DNA of 64,000 nt. It comes from UBA57 sp963577725 (GTDB taxonomy: Archaea; Thermoproteota; Nitrososphaeria; Nitrososphaerales; UBA57). Location of the stretch: the NCBI GenBank assembly GCA_047517285.1, contig JAKZTE010000009.1:21366-85365 (forward strand), in the 5' to 3' direction. The notes beneath the pieces were generated by a model. It was not told the origin of the DNA. It did not search any database and saw only the letters and a program-made list of their open reading frames with translations. The position numbers and the translations under genes are program-made. Below are positions 43,858 to 52,406 of this stretch, piece after piece. Position 1 is the first letter of the stretch, and the number at the start of each line of letters is the position of its first letter.

Positions 43858-45090
43858 TTACTTTTTTAATGGTTCTTGGTAATGAATATAATATATTATC
43901 AAACAGATAATGAAAATTACAGGAGACACGACAAAAGGAGAGCCAATCCAGACGTAATCGTATAACGATAAGCATAACAAAGGGCCAATAGCTGAACCAA
44001 TACCTCGAAAACCTTCAACTAAACCGGATAATTGGCCGCGTTGATTAGGTGGAATAATATCTCCTTCTAAAGATGACAAAGAAGGGATGAACAGGCCAAT
44101 TGTAGAAAATCGAATGATGATAACAATATACAACTGAAATATATCATTAACAAATAGAATTGAGAATGTAGCAATCTGACTTAATATCACGGCAATAGAG
44201 ATTATATATTTTCTATTTCTACTATCGGCAAGTCGTCCGCCAATAATTTGACTTATAGAATTTGAAAATGCTCCCAAGGAAAAAGATACAGCCGAGATAG
44301 TTGCAGTTTCAAGAAGAGAGTAACCAAGTACTTGATAGATATATAGTACAAGAACTGGTCTGAACATTCCAAATGCAAAACCATGTGCGAGATTCATCAA
44401 AAGAGAACTGTAAAACGTATTAACGTAATTAGAATCCAAATTATCAATCATCTTAAAGAAACGAGTTCTTTGAGAAGGAATAAAAGTAGAAGACAAAGTA
44501 AGAAATGCAAATAAAGATGAAAAAAGACCAAAGGCTCCAGCAAAGATAAATGGAATCCTGAAACTATCGACTGGATCAAGAGCCAAAGTTGATTGAGAAT
44601 AAGACAGTAAGAATACGCCAAAAATAGGGCCAAAAGCCATACCGGCACTGGCAGATATGTTAAGAACAGATATAGCTCTTCCCCGTGCACCAGGTCCAAC
44701 TAAATCATAAATCATGGCACGAGAAGAGGGCCAGATTAAACCTGCAGTAATTCCCTGTATAGTTCTCAATAAGAGAATATGTGTCCAGTCTTGTGAGAAA
44801 TAAAACAGGATGGTTATTACACCGTAAACAAATAAACCGATAACAATTGAATTTTTTCGTCCAATTTGGTCAGAAATAGAACCAAAAGGTAAAGCAGTAA
44901 GAGTACGAGCGGCCATAAAGCCAGTTGTAAGTAAAGCAATTTGTAAACCAAGATTAGCTCCCAGCGCTTCTGCAAATAATGGAAGATAAGGAAAGAATAT
45001 ACCAAATCCAAATGTCATATTTGCAATTGCAAGAGATAATGCAATAACAGGCCAAGAGTATGGATTATCAACAGTTTGTTTATTCATCAC
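43858..45090 (-). CDS. Major facilitator superfamily transporter
   Basis: A 410-residue protein with 12 predicted membrane helices. Motif A between helices 2 and 3 is FGSISDQIGRKNS; IQGITAGLIWPSSRAMIYDL and GPGARGRAISVLNISASAGMAFGP follow as in drug/proton antiporters. Substrate unknown. It follows the COG1915 gene on the same strand by 35 bp. Confidence 0.92.
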   Translation of the reverse strand: MMNKQTVDNPYSWPVIALSLAIANMTFGFGIFFPYLPLFAEALGANLGLQIALLTTGFMAARTLTALPFGSISDQIGRKNSIVIGLFVYGVITILFYFSQDWTHILLLRTIQGITAGLIWPSSRAMIYDLVGPGARGRAISVLNISASAGMAFGPIFGVFLLSYSQSTLALDPVDSFRIPFIFAGAFGLFSSLFAFLTLSSTFIPSQRTRFFKMIDNLDSNYVNTFYSSLLMNLAHGFAFGMFRPVLVLYIYQVLGYSLLETATISAVSFSLGAFSNSISQIIGGRLADSRNRKYIISIAVILSQIATFSILFVNDIFQLYIVIIIRFSTIGLFIPSLSSLEGDIIPPNQRGQLSGLVEGFRGIGSAIGPLLCLSLYDYVWIGSPFVVSPVIFIICLIIYYIHYQEPLKK

Positions 45091-45125
45091 TCTTCAAATA
45101 GACAATTGATTTTCGCCTAATCAAC

Positions 45126-46379
45126 TTATCGAGTTTTGGACATTTTCTTGATATCGTTAAGTAAGATAGGAAGAAATGAGCCAACGTCAGATACAACACC
45201 AATTGCTTGACCAGTGCCTCGATCTAAGAGTTTTGTCACCGCGGAGGGATTAATGTCAATAGCAACAACTTTCACAGTAGAAGGAATCATGTTACCGACA
45301 GCGATTGAATGCAACATTGTAGAGAGCATAATAACCAAATCGGCATTAGAGAGAATTTTTTGGTATTGTTTCTGTGCTTCAACGACGTCAGTAATGACGT
45401 CAGGTGCAGGTCCATCGTCGCGAATTGATCCTGCCAATACATATGGAACGTTATTTTTTTCGCATTCATAGAATATTCCAGAATTAATTTTTCCGGACTT
45501 TACCAGTTTTTTTACAGATCCAGCTTTAAACAATTCATTTACGGCAACTATATGATTACGATGGCCCATAGGAGTAGATGAACCATGTTTAACGTCTATT
45601 CCAAGAGAAGTGCCCAATAACGCATGTTCCACATCATGAACCAATAATGCATTACCTGCCAATATTCCATTTACAAAACCCAATCGTATTAATTGAGAAA
45701 GGACGCCAACAGCCCCTGTATGTACAATTGCAGGGCCTCCAACTACAATGATTTTTCCTTTGTTTTTCTTTATTGAGACTAAATCACGTGCTAATTTTGA
45801 GGATATAGACTGAATAGGTTTCTCAGTAGATGTATGACTGCTCATGAATTGAAATGAATCTAGGCCTTCGCGAGGTCGTTCTGGAGGTATAATTTTTATG
45901 CCGTCCTCTCCAACAACTACAAAATCACCTTTGTTGATATTGCGCAACATACTGCAAAATGCAGTATTTTTTATTGGATCGACGATAATTGCTTTGTCCA
46001 TCATTTGATTTTTGACTTTAATCCATTTATTATTCAGATAAACAAAAGTAGGGTTGTTAGTTGTAGAATAGAAGTTTTCAGGAAGAACGGAATTTTTCTT
46101 AATCTTAGTGTATTGAATGTTTTGTAATTCAACAGAGATGCCGCCAGCAGAATATATTTCATTTAGTATTTGTGATAAATGAGATTTATTTTTTCCATAA
46201 ACGGCGAGTTTAGCATAACTATAATCATTTTTACCTTGTCCTATTCGAAATTCTTTAACCTTGAAATCTCCTTGCAAGTCCATAATATAATCGAAGATAC
46301 GAGTAAGAATCATAGAGTCGATAAGGTGTCCCTTGACTTCAATTTCCTTTACGTATTTACTGGAACGAATTTTTTTCAA
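45126..46379 (-). CDS. LOR/SDH-type ornithine cyclodeaminase (COG1915)
   Basis: A 417-residue protein of the archaeal LOR/SDH bifunctional-region family, whose characterised members convert ornithine to proline with NAD. The N-terminal SKYVKEIEVKGHLIDSMILTRIFDYIMDL domain is followed by an NAD-binding core: KGKIIVVGGPAIVHTGAVGVLSQLIRLGFVNGILAGNALLVHDVEHALLGTSLGID and AGSIRDDGPAPDVITD. The start is TTG at 46379. It provides a proline route where other proline genes are lacking; this last point is inference. Confidence 0.88.
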   Translation of the reverse strand: MKKIRSSKYVKEIEVKGHLIDSMILTRIFDYIMDLQGDFKVKEFRIGQGKNDYSYAKLAVYGKNKSHLSQILNEIYSAGGISVELQNIQYTKIKKNSVLPENFYSTTNNPTFVYLNNKWIKVKNQMMDKAIIVDPIKNTAFCSMLRNINKGDFVVVGEDGIKIIPPERPREGLDSFQFMSSHTSTEKPIQSISSKLARDLVSIKKNKGKIIVVGGPAIVHTGAVGVLSQLIRLGFVNGILAGNALLVHDVEHALLGTSLGIDVKHGSSTPMGHRNHIVAVNELFKAGSVKKLVKSGKINSGIFYECEKNNVPYVLAGSIRDDGPAPDVITDVVEAQKQYQKILSNADLVIMLSTMLHSIAVGNMIPSTVKVVAIDINPSAVTKLLDRGTGQAIGVVSDVGSFLPILLNDIKKMSKTR

Positions 46380-46458
46380 CAGTATGTTTAACTCAATTGT
46401 AATATTTAGGTTATTACTTTCCTAAAGGCAAAAATATAAGATAATCACATAATTAGTA

Positions 46459-48132
46459 ATGAACGATGAATTAAAGAGGCGAAGTAATGATGTTACAAAA
46501 GGTCCGCAAAGGGCGCCAGCTAGAGCTATGATGAAAGCAATGGGCCTCAATGATGAGGATTTAGGTAAACCGTTAATAGGTGTTGCAAGCACATGGAATG
46601 AAGCAACTCCATGTAATTTACATTTAGACAGATTAGCGCATAAAGCGTCAGAAGGAGTTTCAAGTTCAGGGGGTACTCCAAGAGAATTTATTTCAGTTTC
46701 AGTAAGTGATGGAATAGCCATGGGCCATGAAGGCATGCGTGCTTCGTTAGTAAGTAGAGAAGTAATCGCAGATTCAATTGAATTGATGGTACATGCGCAC
46801 AGATATGACGGAGTAGTAACTATTGCAGGCTGTGATAAAAGTTTACCAGGGTCAATAATGGCGCTGGCACGTCTAAATTTACCAGGAATATTTGTATATG
46901 GAGGGACAATCATGCCTGGAAATTTTAATGGTAAAGATATAACAATCCAGGATGTATTTGAAGCAGTAGGAAGTCAAGCGGCAGGAAAGATTTCATTGGA
47001 AGAGTTAAAGGAAATTGAAGATAAAGCTTGTCCTGGTGCAGGATCTTGTGGTGGATTGTACACAGCAAATACTATGTCGTCAATAAGTGAAGCTATAGGA
47101 ATAGCTTTACCTGGAAGTGCATCACCTCCAGCAATTCATGAAACTAGAGATGAGGTATGTAAAGAAACAGGATTAGCATTAATGAAATTATTAGAGAATA
47201 ATATTCGTCCAAGAGATATTTTAACTTTTGAAGCATTTGAAAATGCAATAGTGGTGTTACAAGCAATGGGCGGATCTACAAATGGAGTATTGCATCTATT
47301 AGCAATGGCAAAAGAAGCAGAAGTAAATTTGACAATAGATGAATTTGAGAGGATTAGGAAAAAAGTTCCTCATATCGCAGACATGAGGCCGGGAGGAAAA
47401 TATGTAATGTTGGACTTGGATAAAGTAGGGGGTGTGCCAGTAGTTATGAAAAAATTATTTAAAGCAGGACTGATTAATGGAGACGTTATGACGGTAACAG
47501 GTAAAACTATGAAAGAGAATATTGAGGAATTTAACATAAATATCAAGAATGATGTTGTTTACGAAGTAGAAGCTCCAATAAGTAAAACAGGAACTTTAAC
47601 AATCTTGCGTGGAAATTTAGCGCCAGATGGTGCAGTAATTAAAACAGCAGGAGTAAAAAATTTACAAATATCAGGTAATGCAAAAGTATACGATAGTGAA
47701 GAAGAAGCATTCATAGATGTTTCGAAGAACAAGATAGTAGAAGGAGACGTAATAGTAATTAGATATGAAGGTCCAAAAGGAGGACCTGGCATGAGAGAAA
47801 TGTTGGGAGTCACTGCGGCATTGTATGGACAAGGATTAGGAGAAAAAGTAGGACTATTAACAGATGGAAGATTTTCAGGGGCTACTCACGGACTAATGGT
47901 CGGCCATGTTTCACCAGAAGCGGCAATAGGAGGTCCAATTGCGATAATAGAAGATGGAGATCGGATTACAATAGATGCGATAAATAGAAAATTAGAACTC
48001 GATATATCAGATAATGAGATTAAAGAGAGAACCGCCAGATGGAAGCCTAGGGAATCAAGGTATACTAGAGGAGTATTATCAAAATATGCAAAATTAGTTT
48101 CTTCTGCAGCAGAAGGAGCAATTTGTGGATAG
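46459..48132 (+). CDS. ilvD: Dihydroxy-acid dehydratase
   Basis: Dehydrates 2,3-dihydroxy-3-methyl acids in valine, isoleucine and leucine synthesis using an Fe-S cluster. The 557 residues carry the cluster cysteines in IAGCDKSLPGS and KACPGAGSCGGLYTANTM, and the C-terminal LTDGRFSGATHGLMVGHVSPEA. Length and motifs are canonical. It stands alone, 2.2 kb before the ilvN-leuACD operon. Confidence 0.97.
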   Translation: MNDELKRRSNDVTKGPQRAPARAMMKAMGLNDEDLGKPLIGVASTWNEATPCNLHLDRLAHKASEGVSSSGGTPREFISVSVSDGIAMGHEGMRASLVSREVIADSIELMVHAHRYDGVVTIAGCDKSLPGSIMALARLNLPGIFVYGGTIMPGNFNGKDITIQDVFEAVGSQAAGKISLEELKEIEDKACPGAGSCGGLYTANTMSSISEAIGIALPGSASPPAIHETRDEVCKETGLALMKLLENNIRPRDILTFEAFENAIVVLQAMGGSTNGVLHLLAMAKEAEVNLTIDEFERIRKKVPHIADMRPGGKYVMLDLDKVGGVPVVMKKLFKAGLINGDVMTVTGKTMKENIEEFNINIKNDVVYEVEAPISKTGTLTILRGNLAPDGAVIKTAGVKNLQISGNAKVYDSEEEAFIDVSKNKIVEGDVIVIRYEGPKGGPGMREMLGVTAALYGQGLGEKVGLLTDGRFSGATHGLMVGHVSPEAAIGGPIAIIEDGDRITIDAINRKLELDISDNEIKERTARWKPRESRYTRGVLSKYAKLVSSAAEGAICG

Positions 48133-48185
48133 GCCATAGAAGAGTCTAAGACCTACATACTCGAATATCAAGTATTATTATTGAT

Positions 48186-48482
48186 CTAAGCGACTGAATC
48201 CCAGGCTTTTGCTAAATTGATTCGTTTACGTCTGGCATAGTTAATTATGTTAGATGTTGTGGCGGAGATTTTTGACGAGATAATCTTTTTTGGTTCGCCT
48301 GTAACTTTGCCATTTTTCAATACTTGTACTCTAAAGTCACGGCTATTTCTTTGACTTTGAGTGACAAGTATGGAGTAGCGAGGTTTCTTAGGAGTTTTAC
48401 GTTTTGCTTTACGCTTTGGTGCTGCTTTACGCTTTGGTGCCTTACGTCGAATAGATCCACGTGAGTTTGCACGTTTGACCAT
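48186..48482 (-). CDS. Small basic protein with histone-tail-like N-terminus
   Basis: A 98-residue protein. Residues 1-35 consist almost entirely of Lys, Arg, Ala and Pro with KRKA/PKRK repeats, like the tails of histone H1 or bacterial HU fusions. The rest (YSILVTQSQRNSRDFRVQVLKNGKVTGEPKKIISSKISATTSNIINYARRKRINLAKAWDSVA) is a small alpha/beta domain I do not recognise. It probably binds DNA or RNA; a nucleoid role is inference. Confidence 0.7.
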   Translation of the reverse strand: MVKRANSRGSIRRKAPKRKAAPKRKAKRKTPKKPRYSILVTQSQRNSRDFRVQVLKNGKVTGEPKKIISSKISATTSNIINYARRKRINLAKAWDSVA

Positions 48483-48555
48483 AATTATTATTATAATAAA
48501 TTAGTATTTAATTATCCACTTATCTTTAATTATTTAATAAATTACACTATTATCA

Positions 48556-49188
48556 ATGAAGAAGATAGAAACAATATATCAAAGACTTTATTCTTCTTAT
48601 CCTTCTATCGATACGTCATTAGAATATGGTACGCCATTCCAATTATTAATAGCTACGATTCTATCTGCGCAATGTACTGATGAAGTTGTCAATAGAACAA
48701 CAAAACATCTATTTATTGAATATTCAGAACCAGAACAACTTGCAAAGGCAGATATCAAAAAGATTAAGAAGATAATTTATCCAACAGGATATTATTCATT
48801 AAAAGCGAATAGGATAAAGAAAACCTCTAAACGTCTTGTAAATGTATACAATTCAAAAGTTCCTGATAATATGGAAGATTTATTGACTTTGGAAGGCGTT
48901 GGTAGAAAAACGGCGAATATTGTACTATCAGTAGCATTCAAGAAGACACAAGGAATTGCAGTAGATACACATGTAAAAAGACTAAGTAGTAGATTAGGAC
49001 TTACGGAGAGTTCCAACCCAGAAAAGATTGAAATTGATTTAATGAAGAACTTAAAGAGGGAAAATTGGGGTAGATTTTCAATATTATTAATATTACATGG
49101 AAGGAAGATTTGTAATGCCCGTAAACCAGATTGTGATAATTGCTTGTTAAATGATTTGTGTCCATACTTTGAATCTAAGAGAAAATAG
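48556..49188 (+). CDS. nth: Endonuclease III (DNA glycosylase/AP lyase)
   Basis: Repairs oxidised pyrimidines. The 210 residues have the helix-hairpin-helix LEGVGRKTAN with catalytic Lys118, Asp137 in AVDTHVKRLSSRLGL, and the 4Fe-4S loop with Cys186, 193, 196 and 202 (C-x6-C-x2-C-x5-C). Canonical. It overlaps the end of the convergent solute-binding-like gene by 14 bp. Confidence 0.96.
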   Translation: MKKIETIYQRLYSSYPSIDTSLEYGTPFQLLIATILSAQCTDEVVNRTTKHLFIEYSEPEQLAKADIKKIKKIIYPTGYYSLKANRIKKTSKRLVNVYNSKVPDNMEDLLTLEGVGRKTANIVLSVAFKKTQGIAVDTHVKRLSSRLGLTESSNPEKIEIDLMKNLKRENWGRFSILLILHGRKICNARKPDCDNCLLNDLCPYFESKRK

Positions 49189-50092
49189 ACGAATTAACTA
49201 TATCTGAATAATTAATGGACGGGTTGATTAGATTTCTTTGCGACATCCAAGAATATATTTCATTAAATGTATCTTCGGGATATTCTTGCCAAGGTTCCCA
49301 AGAAGGGATAGAGATATCAGATATATTTTGATTGATTATTTCTTGTTGTTCTAATGAGAATTTATTTATTATAAACTGAATTTTATTAATATAAAAATCT
49401 CGTATGTCGTCAGGATGATCATTGATATAGCGAATTGATTTGTTTGTGGCTCGAATAAATGATTTAATGTGATCGTTCTCAAGGTCATTGCGAGAAATCA
49501 TCAAGGTTCCTTTTCTTCTTGTCGATTCCATTAATTTATTTAAACCAAGAGACACTGCAAATTCACAATATATGCCCATAAGACTAGATGCAGAAGTTTC
49601 CTCATTCAAGGTCGACAACAATCTTTCGTGAGGATCGCCAAGTTTTAGGAAATTTGAATCGTCGACAGGAAAATACTTTTCTAAATCTTCAATCGTAGTA
49701 TAATAGGAACCAGTTGATGCCTCCACTGCAATTTTCTTATTCATAAGTTGTTTAGGATTAGAGAAGTCAGGTCCAACGTATAGGCCAAAACTTCCATTGA
49801 TAGCAGATTCATTCCACGGAGAATAGCAAACGATTTTAGAATCTTCGTTTTCAGCCACTCTCGATAAAGACACATATTCGGCAGCATGATAGAAATCAGA
49901 CAAATTCTTTTTTTGTAGGTCTATGTACATTTGACTTTTGCTTTTTACTTTGTCGATAGGGGTTACATTGTTTACTTTAATCTTCAGATTCTCATCTTCA
50001 TAGAATCCATTTTCTATACCAATTAATTCAGGCAAAGACCAATAAAATGCATAATCATTGATACTTAGATTAACTAGGGTTGAAATTTCCAT
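49175..50092 (-). CDS. NMT1/THI5-type solute-binding-fold protein without signal peptide
   Basis: A 305-residue periplasmic-binding-protein fold: TLVNLSINDYAFYWSLPELIGIENGFYEDENLKIKV opens it, and MNKKIAVEASTGSYYTTIEDLEKYF follows, as in NMT1/SsuA proteins. There is no N-terminal hydrophobic stretch, so the protein should stay in the cytoplasm. Cytosolic NMT1-fold proteins include the thiamin pyrimidine synthase THI5, but the His-rich THI5 cofactor motif is not evident. No transporter genes adjoin it. Confidence 0.7.
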   Translation of the reverse strand: MEISTLVNLSINDYAFYWSLPELIGIENGFYEDENLKIKVNNVTPIDKVKSKSQMYIDLQKKNLSDFYHAAEYVSLSRVAENEDSKIVCYSPWNESAINGSFGLYVGPDFSNPKQLMNKKIAVEASTGSYYTTIEDLEKYFPVDDSNFLKLGDPHERLLSTLNEETSASSLMGIYCEFAVSLGLNKLMESTRRKGTLMISRNDLENDHIKSFIRATNKSIRYINDHPDDIRDFYINKIQFIINKFSLEQQEIINQNISDISIPSWEPWQEYPEDTFNEIYSWMSQRNLINPSINYSDIVNSSIFS

Positions 50093-50182
50093 TGTACTAT
50101 TACTATATTACATAAAACTTTATTAAATTGTTTGGCACTGTTCAAATTTGTGAACAACAACAAAAGAATGTCAGCTTTGAGT

Positions 50183-50251
50183 GTAGACCTACTTCTAAGT
50201 CTACTACTTAGACTTTAAAATTTCACCAATCACAAGTAAAATTTTGGTGAA
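50183..50251 (+). promoter_or_regulatory. Leader with alternative hairpins upstream of ilvN-leuACD
   Basis: Segment aagtctac (50197-50204) can pair with gtagac at 50183-50188 or, exclusively, with tagactt at 50209-50215. Downstream, ttcaccaa (50222-50229) pairs perfectly over 8 bp with ttggtgaa (50244-50251). This looks like an RNA switch or an operator cluster. No known riboswitch family is recognised. Confidence 0.5.
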
Positions 50252-50252
50252 T

Positions 50253-50321
50253 ATGTTGGCGTCTCGAGTTCATGAAATCTGTAAATTATCACAAAGAGCA
50301 ACTGGACAGTATATACAATGA
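50253..50321 (+). CDS. 22-codon frame overlapping the ilvN start (possible leader peptide)
   Basis: An ATG frame (MLASRVHEICKLSQRATGQYIQ) whose TGA overlaps the ilvN ATG as ATGA. Such overlaps are common between co-translated genes. It has only two Leu and no Val/Ile run, so classical ribosome-stalling attenuation is not supported. It may be chance. Confidence 0.3.
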   Translation: MLASRVHEICKLSQRATGQYIQ

Positions 50322-50797
50322 AGAATGAATATTTGATATCAACAGTAGTCGAGAATAAATCAGGTGTTCTATACAGAACTGCAAATGTATTCAGGCAAAG
50401 GGGTTACAACATACGAAGTATATCAGTAGGTGAATTGAGGGATAATTCAATGTCAAAGATGACATTTGTGATTGAGGCGGAGGAAAACGCTATAAATCAA
50501 TTAATAAAAGTGATGAACAAACAAATAGACGTAGTAGATGTAAAGATTCTCGACCCAAAGAGATTAATCAAGAAAGAATTAGCGTTAATTAAGATTTATG
50601 TAAAGGATCAGAAAATGATACCGAAAATAAGGGATATATCAAACATAGGAACAATAATTGATGAATCAGTAAATTCAATAATAATCGAGGTTACTGGAAC
50701 GTCAGAGAAAATTACGGACTTTGTTGAATTAGCGTCGGATTATGGAAGAATAGATATATCTAGAACAGGATTAACAGCTATTGAAAGAGGAGAGTAA
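50318..50797 (+). CDS. ilvN: Acetolactate synthase, small regulatory subunit
   Basis: A 159-residue regulatory subunit with an N-terminal ACT domain (YLISTVVENKSGVLYRTANVFRQRGYNIRSISVGE) and the C-terminal ALS_ss_C domain (ELALIKIYVKDQKMIPKI, IIIEVTGTSEKITDFVELASDYG). It conveys valine feedback to the catalytic chain IlvB. No ilvB gene adjoins it here, unlike the usual ilvB-ilvN order. leuA begins 2 bp after its stop. Confidence 0.95.
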   Translation: MKNEYLISTVVENKSGVLYRTANVFRQRGYNIRSISVGELRDNSMSKMTFVIEAEENAINQLIKVMNKQIDVVDVKILDPKRLIKKELALIKIYVKDQKMIPKIRDISNIGTIIDESVNSIIIEVTGTSEKITDFVELASDYGRIDISRTGLTAIERGE

Positions 50798-50798
50798 T

Positions 50799-52331
50799 AT
50801 GACAGACAAAAATAAATTAATTAAGATATTTGATACAACATTACGAGACGGTGAACAAACGCCAGGAGTAAGTCTTACGCCAGAAGATAAATTAAAAATT
50901 GCAATACAATTAGATAAACTCGGAGTAGACACTATAGAAGCAGGATTTCCTATAACATCAAGAGGAGAATCAGAGGCAGTAAAAGCAATTGCAGAAGCAG
51001 GATTAAAGAGTGAGATATGCGGATTGGCAAGAGCAGACCCAAAAGATATAGAAACTGTATTAAAATGTAATGTGGACTTGGTGCATGTTTTCATAGCAAC
51101 TTCAGATATACACATGGAGCACAAGCTAAAGATGGGAAGGGATGAAGTAATAAAAAAGGCTGCAGACATGGTAAAATTAGTAAAAGAGAGAGGAGTGCCA
51201 GTAGAATTCTCTGCAGAGGATGCGTGCAGGTCCGATCCTGATTTCTTAATCAAGGTATTTCAAGAAGTAGGTAAAGCAGGCGCAGATAGAATAGACGTAG
51301 CGGATACAGTTGGAATAATGAATCCGACCACAATGTTTGATTTAGTAACAAAAGTAAAACAAGCAGTAAAAGAACCAATAAGCATGCATTGTCATAATGA
51401 TTTTGGTTTAGCTACTGCAAATTCACTTGCGGGAATGTTGGCAGGTGCAGAAAGAATACATGTTGCAATTAATGGTTTAGGGGAAAGAGCTGGAAATGCA
51501 GCACTGGAAGAAGTAGTAATGTCAGCGCAGAATCTATATCAGAAAGAAACAAACATCAATACAAGATTTATTTATGAAACATCAAACCTAGTTTCTAGAC
51601 TTACAGGAATCAATCCACAACCAAATAAAGCGATAATAGGAGATAATGCATTTGGTCATGAATCGGGAATTCATGTACATGGAATTATCAATATGCCAAT
51701 CACATACGAGCCATTGGAACCAGAGACAGTAGGAAGAAAGAGATGGATACAAGCAGGTAAACATGCAGGAACACATGGTATAAAGGCACAATTAGAAGAA
51801 TTAGGTTATGAAGCAAGTAATCAACAAGTTAAGGAAATATTAGCAAGAGTAAAGGATCTAGGTGATAAAGGAAAAAGACTGACAGATATGGATCTAGACT
51901 CTATTGCGCGATCAATTCTAGGACAAGAAAGTGAAGAGAGAGTATTAGAATTAATAGATATATCGGTAATGACGGGAATTAAATCAACGCCAACTGCGTC
52001 TGTAAAGATTTCAATGAATGGTGAGACACATGTTGCAGCGGAAACAGGAGTAGGTCCAGTAGATTCTGCAATTAAAGCAATTCAGAAGATTAGTGATAAA
52101 ATCGCACATATTAGATTAAAAGACTTCAGGATAGAAGCAATATCAGGCGGAACTGATGCACTAGGAGAAGTAATAATAAAAGTAGAAGACAATGAAGGAA
52201 ATATTGCTACGGCAAGATCGTCAGATGGAGATATAGTAATTGCAAGTACTGAAGCGATGATTGATGGAATAAATAAAATTCTTACTAAGAAGAAAATATC
52301 TTCTCCAAAAGAACAATTAGCAAATCCATAG
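50799..52331 (+). CDS. leuA: 2-isopropylmalate synthase
   Basis: First committed step of leucine synthesis. The 510 residues hold the HMGL TIM barrel (IKIFDTTLRDGEQTPGVSLT; MHCHNDFGLATANSLAG with the metal His pair) and a C-terminal LeuA regulatory dimerisation domain from about residue 380. ATG 50799 is used; a TTG frame from 50781 lies within ilvN. Codon preference (Pro CCA, Leu TTA) matches the chromosome, in contrast to leuCD downstream. Confidence 0.95.
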   Translation: MTDKNKLIKIFDTTLRDGEQTPGVSLTPEDKLKIAIQLDKLGVDTIEAGFPITSRGESEAVKAIAEAGLKSEICGLARADPKDIETVLKCNVDLVHVFIATSDIHMEHKLKMGRDEVIKKAADMVKLVKERGVPVEFSAEDACRSDPDFLIKVFQEVGKAGADRIDVADTVGIMNPTTMFDLVTKVKQAVKEPISMHCHNDFGLATANSLAGMLAGAERIHVAINGLGERAGNAALEEVVMSAQNLYQKETNINTRFIYETSNLVSRLTGINPQPNKAIIGDNAFGHESGIHVHGIINMPITYEPLEPETVGRKRWIQAGKHAGTHGIKAQLEELGYEASNQQVKEILARVKDLGDKGKRLTDMDLDSIARSILGQESEERVLELIDISVMTGIKSTPTASVKISMNGETHVAAETGVGPVDSAIKAIQKISDKIAHIRLKDFRIEAISGGTDALGEVIIKVEDNEGNIATARSSDGDIVIASTEAMIDGINKILTKKKISSPKEQLANP

Positions 52332-52351
52332 TGGGAGAGGGGCAACATACA

Positions 52352-52406
52352 ATGATAATGACAATGACTGAAAAAATCATAGCAGCACATGCAGGTTTAG
52401 AAAATA
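52352..52406 (+). pseudogene. Remnant of the 5' end of a native short-type leuC
   Basis: An ATG frame encodes MIMTMTEKIIAAHAGLEN before running out of frame into the present leuC. MTMTEKIxAxHAGL is the N-terminus of the short (archaeal/homoaconitase-type) isopropylmalate dehydratase large subunit, not of the long bacterial type. It stands 20 bp after leuA, exactly where a native leuC would start, and the homology stops where the ATG of the incoming leuC begins (52407). The frame closes with TGA at 52424-52426. A native-gene scar is the best explanation. Confidence 0.72.
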
